Shown in pieces: positions 21,001 through 30,138 of a DNA stretch of 64,000 nucleotides. Origin of the DNA: Diphasiastrum complanatum (lineage: Eukaryota > Streptophyta > Lycopodiopsida > Lycopodiales > Lycopodiaceae); contig CM055105.1 of assembly GCA_029204225.1 (NCBI GenBank), positions 51,906,331 through 51,970,330 of the forward strand, written 5' to 3'. The notes below the pieces were generated by a model. The model had not been told where the DNA came from and searched no databases. It saw only the letters and a program-made list of their open reading frames with translations. Position 1 is the stretch's first letter, and every line of letters begins with the position of its first letter. The position numbers and the translations under genes were made by a program.

Positions 21001-21631
21001 CGATCTTAGTTTTTGTGTGCACAAATTGAGTCAATTTATGCAAGAACCTAAGATCCATCATTGGAAGATGGCCAAGAGGATTCTAAGATATGTATCTTCA
21101 TCTTGTGATTATGGTCTACTCTATAAAAGTGAAGATCTATCCATTATTGGCTACTCGGATTCGGACTTTGCAAGTGATAAGATGGATCGAAAGTCTATTA
21201 GTGCATACACTATCTTTCTTGGAGGCAATCTAATATCTTGGCTTTCCAAAAAACAAGATACTATATCTCTCTCTTCATGTGAGGCCGAGTACAAAGCACT
21301 CACTACAACTACCAAAGAAGTGCTTTGGATCAAGAGGTTATTAATGGAACTAAAGTGCATCAAGGAGGATGATCTACCAATGATCAAGTGTGATAACATC
21401 TCGGCCCAAGCTCTTGCCAATAATCCCATATTTCATGCAAGAAGCAAGCACATAGAAGTGGCACATCATTTTGTGAGAGAAAAGCTTATTGGAGGAGAAA
21501 TCTATTTGGAGCATGTCAACTCGTCCTCTTGTATTGCCGATCTACTCACCAAGCCTTTGAGCAAAAGTGCTTTCATCAAGCATAGATCTAATCTTGGAGT
21601 TATATCAAGATCAATGTTCAAATCTTCATAG
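18020..21631 (+). CDS. Copia-1 gag C-terminus and complete pol (protease, integrase, RT, RNase H)
   Basis: A 1203-codon open frame. Order by residue, roughly: gag remainder; zinc knuckle CFYCGKKGHYATNC (about 135); aspartic protease DSGASSHM (about 197); integrase zinc site (HRRLGHPN ... CEAC, about 330-365); integrase core with HSDVH, DDYTRF and GEY...QNGVAERKNR (about 390-500); reverse transcriptase from NNTWELVDPP (about 745) with QLDVSNAFLNG and LIYVDDIILCG (about 890); RNase H YSDSDFAS, SSCEAEYKAL and ARSKHIEVAHH (about 1045-1165). All catalytic residues expected for these domains appear present. The upstream gag lesions mean that this copy alone could not give a normal Gag-Pol. Codon use and motif set fit plant Ty1/copia; I do not assign a lineage. 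Confidence 0.93.
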   Translation: MRLKDIHRELVCIGDSINQNELVQVILNGLRSEFDNLVQSYAIKEELPSLEALQSVLISEESRQEYKLLRMDKLSLTHNDGKALFAKDKHKERSKNQHQQSSSKDKVKSKDKDEEEDDSSNASSSKLKKKKKIKCFYCGKKGHYATNCFKKKNQLKQANITNEKEDTIASDEEGSLMVSSFSSTPFKKDGLWYIDSGASSHMCSSKDSFSSIAPYDGVKKSIYTTNDFECPIEGIGNIPLKLASSKVLSLSRVLYVPKLTKNLISVGQLLDNGLDVKFNVDTCTIKKNDEILALGSRFGGIYKLDPNEYVNICNVALVNKLSMEELWHRRLGHPNYKPMLSMIKESKAIGLPKSFSKKIKPCEACAIAKSHKKPFTRSSIKSKHPLELIHSDVHLSSTTSKGGATCFVTFIDDYTRFTWIYLLASKSMVFDHFLIFKAYVEKQFSFKIKALRSDGGGEYISNKFQDFCEPEDIKREFSFAYSPSQNGVAERKNRSLCECAKSMRIEASLPKDFWGEAINCANYLCNRLPHIALGGKSPYEILFLKKPKVDHLRVFGRLCFVHILLETRKKEDPSACKGIMVGYSSTKKAYRVFILSTSQVIESRDVVFHKDQHSSFEEAEIKKSMDASSIIDFEDNHDVMGSRFEEDSPRIFSPRRSMRDRTEPKRLSYVDKGKQVDLDSTNYVFYVSHEEPKNVQEALNTKEWYDAMKQEYDALITNNTWELVDPPSNKHVIGCKWVFRIKFNHDGTINKHKERLCAKGFAQIHGLDYEETFAPVAKMVTIRIHISLACFFKWKVFQLDVSNAFLNGYLEEEIYMEQPQGFIKDESKLCLLFKSLYGLKQAPRSWYSRLNSFLISLGFTLSDYDPSMYLKFVDSNIVILLIYVDDIILCGSCIKLVDETKLALGCEFKMQDLGEIHYILGLEIDFYENHVFICQSRYAHSMLKKFHMENSKSIDTPMEQIVKDPNKGDERSFEDITLFRSLVGSLIWLTITRPDLSFCVHKLSQFMQEPKIHHWKMAKRILRYVSSSCDYGLLYKSEDLSIIGYSDSDFASDKMDRKSISAYTIFLGGNLISWLSKKQDTISLSSCEAEYKALTTTTKEVLWIKRLLMELKCIKEDDLPMIKCDNISAQALANNPIFHARSKHIEVAHHFVREKLIGGEIYLEHVNSSSCIADLLTKPLSKSAFIKHRSNLGVISRSMFKSS

Positions 21632-21646
21632 ATAATTTTTTAGGAG

Positions 21647-22361
21647 TGTGAAGAATTGAAAAAGATTATCTATGTTAGATATAGGGGTCTTATGTTTTTT
21701 ACATCAAGCATCTAGGTGTAGGATGTTGATAGGAATAAATTTGGCATAGATGGCAAATTATGCATTTCCACTTGTAATGCCACTATTGAGCCAAAATAGA
21801 GTAAGAGGCTAAACACTTGCTAATTAGAGTGTAGACAAGTGTAAAGTTTTTGTTTGATGAATTCCAAGAGGTCCAATAGGATATAGAGGTGGAACCTTGT
21901 GAGGTTCAATAGGAAATTGAGGTGTGTTTGAATATAGTCCAATAGAATTAAGAGGTGCATAGAGGTGACAAAATGTGGTCCAATCATAGTTAAGCATAGT
22001 GGTAGCTCGTGGACCTACTAGTATCATTGTACTCCTCATTTTGAAGTTAATTGATTTTGGTGATTTCATGGATTTTGTGAGTTATTGGATTTCTAGCTTT
22101 CTCTCTCTACCCGAGAGCTCTTGATGCATTTTCTCTCTCTACTCGAGGAGAGCAACTTGTTTCTACTTAGATTATTTTTTGAATACTTCCCACATGTGTG
22201 AGTGGGAGTTGGAAGTGATTGAATGCATGTAGTAGTGTGTTTTTGCCATAGGATTCAAGATTGATCTTGAATCTCAATCTAGTCTTGATCTTGGTGCATC
22301 TACACAACTTAGGAGATCACAAGTACATGTAGTGGACAGTCCACACGTATGAAATTCAACA
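21647..22361 (+). repeat. 3' LTR of Copia-1
   Basis: Begins TGTGAAGAATTG after the purine-rich TTTTTTAGGAG and ends GAAATTCAACA (715 bp). Near its end it has CACACGTATG, where the 5' LTR has CACACGTGTA. Confidence 0.9.
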
Positions 22362-22850
22362 ATTTTGAGCCCATATTTTTTCTAATGGATGGAAGGGCAA
22401 GATCATGAATGCATCACTCAAGAAACAAGCATGATCAATGAGCTCAATGGATGCACCAAACTTGTGGAGGCTCTTCTCATTTGGACATGGAGTAGATAGA
22501 TTATACAAAAAGCTCCTCTTCTCAAAGAGGGAGTCTCTTAAATAAGCAAGAGAGCTCCTTTGGTGGCATCCTAGTGAAATTTTCACATTTCACAAACTAC
22601 AAGTGGAATAATGCTCTCCAGTAGAGGTCACCATCAAAAGGTGTCTCACTCTACTTTCTTTAAGAGAGGTCTACTTGCATTTATTACTTTTCCTAGAAAT
22701 ACTAGTTCCTACATGGTCATTCCATCTTCTGGAATTCACTATGAGGCTTACACAGTTCTTGCTTGTCATTCCTAATTAGCATTCCTCAGTTCTCATTCTC
22801 GACTCTCAGTCTTCGTTTGTCTCACCTTCTCAGAGACCACTCCATCCCGA
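22362..22850 (-). repeat. R repeat, copy R1 (partial)
   Basis: This sequence recurs at 28770-29200 and 55676-56100 in the same orientation, and at 26290-26700 inverted. On the minus strand it contains GCTTATTTAAGAGAC, a TATA-like site, so it may be part of an LTR. A conserved 76-77-codon minus-strand frame (CHQRSSLAYLRDSLFEKRSF here) recurs in three copies, but the near-identity of the copies explains that. Copia-1 abuts its left side. Confidence 0.65.
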
Positions 22851-23685
22851 CCAAGTCTTAGTTGCGAGCAATCTCGACCGATTCAAAAAAATCACAATTT
22901 TTTTGATATTTTCTTATTTTTTGATACTTCATTAATTTTTTGAGCCTTCTCTAATTGTTTTGATACTTATTAATTCTTCGAAACTTTATTACTTTTTTTG
23001 AGCCTTCACTATTTTTTGAGCTTTGGTTATTTTTTCAATACTTCATTAAAATTCTCGATGCCATCAATTTTTCAACCCTCCACGAATTTTTCAACCCAAT
23101 CCATGCTTTTTTTTATTTCTTTCCCATTCCACATCCATTTTTGACCCCAACTCCATTTCTCTAACATCCATTGTTCGCCCATCCAGTTTTCAAGTCATCC
23201 ATTTTTAGATACAATTTTTTCAAGTCATAAGAGCCACCAAATTTTTCGAGCCATCAAGTTTTTCGAGTCATCAAATTTTTTGAGTCATAGTTTTTCTAGT
23301 TATACCTTTTTTTGAGTTATCCATTTTTTTAAAACCTCGTTTTTTTCGAGTCATAGTTCTCTTCGAGTCACAGTTTTTCCAAATTATACTTTTTTTCGAG
23401 TCATAGTTTTTTTTAGCCACTCTTTATTCCAAGTCACCAGTTTTTCGAGTCATACATTAATCGATTCACCAATTTTTGAGTCATCAGTTTTTCGTTCACC
23501 GATTTTTTCGAGTCATCCATTTTTCGATCCAACAATTTTTCAATACTGCCATTTTTCCAACCTCTGATTCAAATGTCGACCGACCCACCATATTGATAGA
23601 ACAAATCTTGACCAAACAAAAAAAATACCAAAAACCAAAAACAACAAAAACCCATACAACACCCACAAATACACGATAGTACACG
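22851..23685 (+). repeat. Gypsy leader with degenerate TTTTTCGAGTCAT repeats
   Basis: No gene here. The first third (22851-23215) is matched in inverted orientation by 43040-43440. Then from about 23220 to 23570 come a dozen or more irregular copies of a TTTTTCGAGTCATC-like unit. The stretch leads directly into a gypsy gag start, so it is best read as the 5' untranslated leader of that element. Confidence 0.5.
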
Positions 23686-24470
23686 ATGAACCAACATACT
23701 GATCCTGAAATGTCAGAAGCTTATCCATACGAAATAAGGTCCCCTACAGCTGAACAAATCAGACGTCATAGGTTCTACCGAATGTGGGACCAAATACACA
23801 AACCATCCACAGACCCATTCGCAGAACAAGAGCCTGATATAGCTGAGTCTTTACGAGCACAAGCCCATATTCATGGTGTTGAAGCATCACACACCAGATC
23901 ACACCTGAATGGAGCTTCTACTACTCACGGAGCTCATCTTGAGAAGAGAACACCCAAGTTGGATCTATCAAGTCTGATGGTAGTTCAGACCCTCAAAGAT
24001 TCTTGCAAATCTTTGAGAATGTGTGTGACATTCATGGTGAAACATCTCCTAACACTATGGTCCAACTGTTTTCCATGACCATGATCGCTAAAGCACGTGA
24101 CTGGTTTTTTAACCTCGATCGTGAAGATAAGACGGACTGGTCACTTTTGAAGGAGTCCTTTATCAAGCGTTTTAAGCTCTTTCGTTTGATAGAGAATCCT
24201 TTTGTCAAATTGAGTAACATCAAGATGAAAAAAGATGAACATGTACGAGACTATATCAAGCAATTCAAATGTCTCAAAAGTCAAATACAAGTACAACCCA
24301 CCGAACAGATGCTCATCATCTAGTTTTTAGTTGGTCTTCCAAGATGGATAAGATGCGAGCTTAAATCCAATGATGAATATACGAGTCTAAAGTTAGCTAT
24401 GTTTGATGCCATCAAAGAAAAAGACAAGGGATCAGATGTTGATGAATCCAGATAACAGAAAGCACCTCGT
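23686..24470 (+). pseudogene. Ty3/gypsy gag fragment (capsid region)
   Basis: The ATG at 23686 opens MNQHTDPEMSEAYPYEIRS. After a frameshift near 23985 the frame gives ENVCDIHGE, MTMIAKARDWFFNLD, KTDWSLLKESFIKRF, EHVRDYIKQFKCLK and, after a stop at 24321, FLVGLPRWIRCELKS. This is the pattern of the plant gypsy retrotransposon gag (capsid) domain: A-x-x-W...F...F...Y...F-x-x-L...F-x-x-GL. One frameshift and one stop disrupt it. Coding signal ends at 24470 where the GGTCGAG repeats start. Confidence 0.75.
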
Positions 24471-24475
24471 GCTCT

Positions 24476-25228
24476 TGGTCGAGATTTGATGGATTGTGGT
24501 GGCTCGGTCGAGATGGAGTGGAGGCGTCGGTTGAGAAGGTGACGGAGGCGTCGGTTGAGATGGAAGTGGAGGCGTCAGTCGAGAAGTGGAGGCATCAGTC
24601 GAGAAGGTGATGGAGGGGTCATTTGAGATATCAAGTGTCTTCCTCGGTCGAGATCTGAGAGAATAACAGTCGGTTCCTCGATCGAGATCTGAGAGAATAA
24701 CATTCGGTCGAGATCCGAAGTGGCTGACCTGGTCGAGATATGAAGTAGAGGAGCCGGTCGAAATGATAAGTGTCTTCCTCGATCGAGATCTAAGAAAATA
24801 CCCCGGTCGAGATTTGATGTGCAGACCTGGCCGAGATTTGGAATTGGCAGACCTGGTCGAGATTTGGGAGTTTTCTAACTCGGTCGAGATTTGAGTCAAT
24901 CTGACTTGGTCAAGATGGCAATATAACAACTCGGATGAGAACTGAATGATTGATTCGGTCGAGATTGGAAACGCAGATGCGGTCAAAATTTTACAAGATT
25001 ATCCAGTTGATATTTTTTGAAATTTGGATTTGGTCGTAATGTGGTAAATATGATCCGATCAAGATTTTACGTGAGATGATCCGATTGAGTTTGGAGTGGT
25101 CTGGATCCGATTGAATTTTGACCTTGTATGGTCCGTCGGTCGAGATTGCAATGTTAGACTCATCGGTCGAGATTTCAATCAGACCCGTCAATCGAGATTT
25201 CAATCAGACATGTCGGTCAAGACAACAA
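24476..25228. repeat. GGTCGAGATTTGA degenerate repeat array A
   Basis: About 750 bp of irregularly spaced (about 18-35 bp) copies of GGTCGAGATTTGA and variants such as GGTCGAGATGGAG. Translating the minus strand gives an S/R/T-rich ORF (24432-24986), a by-product of the repeat. The array continues at 27454 beyond the inserted element S. Confidence 0.85.
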
Positions 25229-25482
25229 TCAAATGTTGAAATATTGGAAAAATCTATCTAATGTTGTAAGTAGGGGTCCTAAAAATGCCAAAGATGAATT
25301 GAGTTCTTTTGGCTTAGTAAAGACTCATCTTAGAATAAAATATTCAAGGTAGGTAGAAGTAGAAACTCGAGCTAGCATAGGAATTGCCATTTGTACTTTG
25401 CATGCCACATTTAATGCATGAAAATACTAGGTGGCACAATTAGACATATTGAGGTGGCTTGAATAAGTCTAGATAGCTTGAG

Positions 25483-25956
25483 GTGTGGATTCATAACTCT
25501 AATTCAACTCAAAGTAGGAGGAGAGTCCATGGATCTATATACACATATCAATCTATCCAAGCACATACAGTTGAACAATATGAAGAACACCCATCCCAAT
25601 CTGAAAATACCTTGTCTTATCCTGACTATCCATCAGAAAGTCCAGATCCACTAGCCATACAAGATGGCTATGCAGTTATACAAGGGCCACTGCACACCAG
25701 ATGCTTCATCTGTGGTGAAACCGGCCACTTCATGTTGATTGTCGAGTCAAGACCAAGTACACCTAGAAGAAAAGAGAGGCTACAGACCTCCCAGGAGTTA
25801 GAATCTACCAAGAAACCAAAGATGAAACCGTCAATGGCAGATACAAGTGACAAACAAAGAGACACATGGGAAGCACTCAAACATGCAAGTTGTGAAGCTG
25901 TTGAGAGCTCTCCAATTTTGAGAATGTCAACCACCTATAGCAATAAGACATTCTAA
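25483..25956 (+). pseudogene. Gypsy gag zinc-knuckle fragment inside S
   Basis: The open frame reads HTRCFICGETGHF. The following base shift would give the fourth ligand (VDC), completing CX2CX4HX4C. Upstream is a Ser/Pro/Tyr-rich segment (QYEEHPSQSENTLSYPDYPS). It looks like the nucleocapsid part of a gypsy gag, broken by one frameshift. The rest of the frame is low complexity and unassigned. Confidence 0.5.
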
Positions 25957-26149
25957 TCCAATCGTGACAATTTGTGAAAGACAATTTTTGTAATAAAGAC
26001 TGGAGACAATAAGCACTTGGTTTTGTGTAAGCGAACGAGGATCTACGCTTTTCCAAGTGACGACCGAAGATGCCAATGCGAAAGCGGAGCGACATCATCC
26101 AATATGAGTTGCAGTGGGTTTTGCAACACATTAGAAGTGGGATGATGTT

Positions 26150-27200
26150 GGCTGATTCTGACGAATCCCCAAGATACTCGGATAGGACAACTCAAGAGCA
26201 CCTCTCACCTTAGACCGAGGAGGTCTCTAAGAAGACGAGACTAATAAAGATTGAGAGCTGAGTATGAGAGCCGAGAAATACTAGCTAGGAAAGACAAGTG
26301 GGAATTGAGAAGCCTCATGGTGAATCCCGGAAGATGGAATGACCATGTAGGAACTAGTATTTCTAGGCAAATGTAATAAATGCAAGTAGACCTCTCTTAA
26401 AGAAAGTAGAGTGAGCCACCTTTTGATGGTAACCTCTAGTGGAGAGTATTATTCCACTTGTAATTTGTGAAATGTGGAAATTCCACTAGGATGCCACCTA
26501 AGTAGCTCTCTTGCTTATTTGAGAGACTCCCTCTTTGTGAAGAGGAGCTTTTTGTGATTTGTATCAACTCCATGCTGAAATGAGAAGAGCCTTCATGAGT
26601 TTGGTGCAACTATTGAGTTCCTTGATCATGCTTGTTTCTTGAGTGATGCAGTTATGATCTTGCCCTTCCCTCCTTTTGTGTGTGGTTGTGGACTGTAGAG
26701 TGGATTATATTTGCTGCTTTTGTAGAGTGGATTAGATTTCATGTTTTCTTGTGGATTAATGTAGGAGCCAGCATTCAAGTAAACTAAATAGGCTAGATCT
26801 ATGGTGTGACTCTTGCATATCTCTGTACAATCCAGTTCTTGATGTTCTTGGAATGTCCAAAAATCAATAGACTGGTTGGTTTCTTGATTCTTGGACTTCT
26901 AACATGCTGTAGTTTAGCTTTGTTTCTTGTTTTTGTCAAGTCATGCAAGGTAGCTCAGTGTTAATGTAGTGTAGGCTCTGATTTCAGTCCGTTTTAAGTG
27001 TAGGTAGTTGTAGAAAACTACTGAACGTTTATTGATTTGCATGTTGATCTATGAATGAGCGTTCTTGGCTTGCATCCATGTAGAATGTAAGTGCGTTCAA
27101 GAGTGACGTCTTTGAGTAGTCCTCTGACAGGCAGGACAAAGAAAATACTACAACGACACTCTATCCCTTCTGCCTGTTGGCATTGTTAAATCAAGAAGAC
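26150..27200 (+). repeat. R repeat, copy R2 (inverted relative to R1, R3, R4)
   Basis: Reverse-complement match to 28290-29230 and 55210-56150. Shared landmarks include CACTAGGATGCCACCTAAG, TTGATCATGCTTGTTTCTTG and CCTCTGACAGGCA. Boundaries are approximate. Confidence 0.7.
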
Positions 27201-27453
27201 ATCTAATGAATGCCTTTAAGCCTAGTAATAGACAGAAACAGTTCTGAAGGAGTGGAAAGAAAGAACCAGAGAAACGATAAAATCAATAGGTCCTCTGGAG
27301 CAGGAAATCTGTCAACACTCTGTCAACAATCTGTCAACACATTCAGCTTTCCTATTGTCAATCAATGCTAGTTTGATTTTTATGGTATTATTGGGCTTAG
27401 GAGATCAAAAGTACATGTGTAGGGCATCCCACACGTGTGAATTCAACATCAAA

Positions 27454-27910
27454 CTTGTTGGTTGAGATTGCAATCAGACCCGGCGGTCAAGATTTGATGA
27501 AGCTGGGACTTGGGCGAGATTTGAAAATCTGATTCGGTCGAGATTTTAAAATTCGATTTGGGCGAGATTTCAAAATTGGATTCGGTCGAGATTTCAAAAA
27601 TCGATTTGGTCAAGATTTTACAGGGTTTGCGAGTTGGTCGAGACTTGAGTGAGCGTTTGGCGACTCAGTCGAGTTGGGACGGATTGTGTGAGTTGGTCGA
27701 GATTTGAGAGTTTGGCGACTCGTCGGTTGAGATGTGAGTGGAGACCCTTCGGTCGAGATTGTGAGCTTCGACTCGGTCGAGATGAGAACATTTTGCGACT
27801 TGGTCACGAGGGCTTATGGAGGGCTTGGTCGAGATGGTGTTCAAGAGTCTCGATTTAGAAGGCGTTCAAGAAGGACTCAGTTGAGATTTGCATAAAAGAC
27901 TCAGTCCAGT
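27454..27910. repeat. GGTCGAGATTT degenerate repeat array B
   Basis: Continuation of array A on the other side of insertion S, with the same irregular units (for example TTCGGTCGAGATTTCAAAA). No gene. Confidence 0.8.
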
Positions 27911-28289
27911 TTTGAAATAAGCATGTTGTTGTAGATAGATCTGGGAAGGTCAGGATGTGCAAGAGCGTGGTTTTGCAGCGATGCAAATTGGTTTGACAGA
28001 TCTAGATAAGTATAGCATTTTGGAATAGATCTGGTTGAGAAGAATGTTGCAGCAGGTATGGAGTAAAGATGTGGATGTGCTCAAGCGGCAACAGGTGTCA
28101 AATGTCTGTAGATTCTCTACTTCAAAGAATCAGTTGGCTTCTTTTCTTTCTTGTTCTAATTTTTTCTTCTTGTCCCAGAATAATTTCAAGATTGGTTCTA
28201 CCTGTTATCAGGTTTCTTAGGCTTTTTTTGGATGTTTTCTTATTATTACATTGTCCAAAACCAAGCAGAATGGACTAATTAACATTTTA

Positions 28290-29290
28290 GTATATTTCTT
28301 TGTCATGCCTGTCAGAGGACAACTCATGGTCGTTTTCTCTTGAAAGCACTCACATTCTCAATTAGAAATGCAAGCCATGAACATTCATTTACAGATTAGC
28401 ATGCAGCCCAAATGAACATTCAACTACTCCTTCAACTACCTTGCTGCAAAAACGAGTTACAATCATATCCTTACAGCTAAGACTAATCTAAACATACATT
28501 TCACAAAACAAGAACAAGAAATGAACTAAACTAGACAGCATTTTAGAAGTCCAAGAATCAAGAAACCAACCAATCTTTTGATTATTGGACATCTCAAGAA
28601 CATCAAGAATAGGATTGTAAGGAGATATGCAAGAATTACATCACAAACCTAGCCTATTTAGTTTACCTGAATGTTGATTCCTACAATAATCCACAAACAA
28701 GAAATGAAATCTATTCCACTCTAAAAAAGCAGGAAAACTAATCCACTCTACTCTCCACAACCACACACACATAATGGAAGGGCAAGATCATGAATGCATC
28801 ACTCAAGAAACAAGCATGATCAATGAGCTCAATGGATGCACCAAACTCGTGGAGGCTCTTCTCATTTGGACATGGAATAGGTACATGACACAAAAAGCTC
28901 CTCTTCTCAAAGAGGGAGTCTCTTAAATAAGCAAGAGAGCTTCTTAGGTGGCATCCTAGTGGCATTTCCATATTTCACAAATTGCAAGTGGAATAATGCT
29001 CTCCACTAGAGGTCACCATCAAAAGGTGTCTTTCAGAGAGGTCTACTTGCATTTATTACTTTGCCTAGAAATACTAGTTCCTACATGGTCATTCCACCTT
29101 TCGGGATTCACCATGAGGCTTACACAGTTCTTGCTTGTCATTCCTAACTAGCATTCCTCGGCTCTCATACTTGGCTGTCAATCTTCGTTCATCTCATCTT
29201 CTCAGAGACCTCCTCGGTCTAAGGTGAGAGGTGCTCTTGGTAGCTCTGGCCGAGTATCTTGGGGATTCATCAGAATCAGCCAACAACCTC
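28290..29290 (-). repeat. R repeat, copy R3
   Basis: Same repeat as R1 and R4. The minus strand carries TTATTTAAGAGAC (TATA-like) and the 77-codon frame at 28738-28971 seen in the other copies. Probably an LTR or part of one; both ends are uncertain. Confidence 0.6.
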
Positions 29291-29923
29291 CTCACGCTTG
29301 TTCTATGCATTGTACAAATCAGATTTGACAACGACAGTAGCCACCCATGATCTACTACAAATAGCACAGAAACTCTTTTGTACCTATCATCTGCACACCT
29401 GTATTCACGTCCTCTTTTGTACCTATCATTTGCACACTTGTAAAATTTGTGTAAATAGTGAATACATTTTCAGTATTCATAGAGTGACAACGTGTAACAA
29501 CAAAGCATGATTTGTAACATGTGAGACAGACATTGTAGATGCTTTCACACATTGATTCCTTTTTTTAGACAAATTGTCTGTAATAGGTTCATAACCTTTA
29601 CAGATTGTGAGTAGCCTTGTGAAGCACGCGGTTATGTCCGCTATAGTTTTGTACTCACTTGCATTATTAACTTGTATATTTCGTTATACTTAATCTGATT
29701 ATAGCTTTGTTTGATTTTGCGTTCAGATTCGTGTCAAAACTGTAATGCTTTTTTATAATCTGTCTGGCCATCTGATTGATTTGTCTAGTTGTCTGCTCAT
29801 CACTTTTGCTACTACCATGCATTAAAGCTCTAAAATTATTATATTCTTGTGTTCGCCTACTAAGTCACTAGTAGTGCACACACCGAGAGATTTGAACAAA
29901 CTGATCCCCTCATTTCTCCGACA
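29291..29923 (+). repeat. LTR-like 3' end upstream of primer-like sites
   Basis: This AT-rich sequence ends TTTCTCCGACA immediately before TGGTATCAGTCCC (29924). A second primer-like site, TGGTATCAAAGCC, follows at 29953. The pair is also present in copy B (56836 and 56865). The left end of the LTR is not identified. No coding region. Confidence 0.4.
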
Positions 29924-30138
29924 TGGTATCAGTCCCATCAATTTCTTTGACATGGTATCAAAGCCAAAGATATCAGAACCTATCTGATTCTTTAAGCGGT
30001 TTCATTTTAGAGCTATTTCTATAGCCTGATAAGCTTTCACAGAAACAAGACTCTACTAGCCGATGAATGATTGTCTTTTTGTTCTATAATTTAGCACTAG
30101 ATTTTCATTCTTAAGTCACTGATAGTTACTCCTATCAC

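Larger units (their letters stand above)
16396..22361 (+). mobile_element. Copia-1: nearly complete Ty1/copia retrotransposon
   Basis: The order is truncated 5' LTR, primer site, leader, gag, pol, 3' LTR. Pol is one open frame of 1203 codons. The 5' LTR lacks its first roughly 250 bp, and element X gene E is truncated at the same point, so a deletion removed both; hence no target duplication. The two LTRs differ at about 8-9 sites plus one short insertion over about 490 bp counted by eye, implying a fairly recent insertion. Confidence 0.9.
25234..27448 (+). mobile_element. Insertion S with TG...CA ends and target duplication TCAAA
   Basis: Begins TGTTGAAATATT and ends GTGAATTCAACA, with TCAAA on both sides (25229-25233 and 27449-27453). 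It splits the GGTCGAG array. Its right end (CACACGTGTGAATTCAACA) resembles the right end of the Copia-1 LTR, so the ends look like those of an LTR. Inside are a gypsy zinc-knuckle fragment and an R repeat. It is therefore either an LTR (solo) later invaded by other pieces, or a small composite. Confidence 0.6.

Noticed and set aside
24432-24986. 184-codon minus-strand ORF rich in Ser/Arg/Thr
   Set aside because: It is a translation of the GGTCGAG repeat array. The periodic peptide reflects the DNA repeat, not a protein family.
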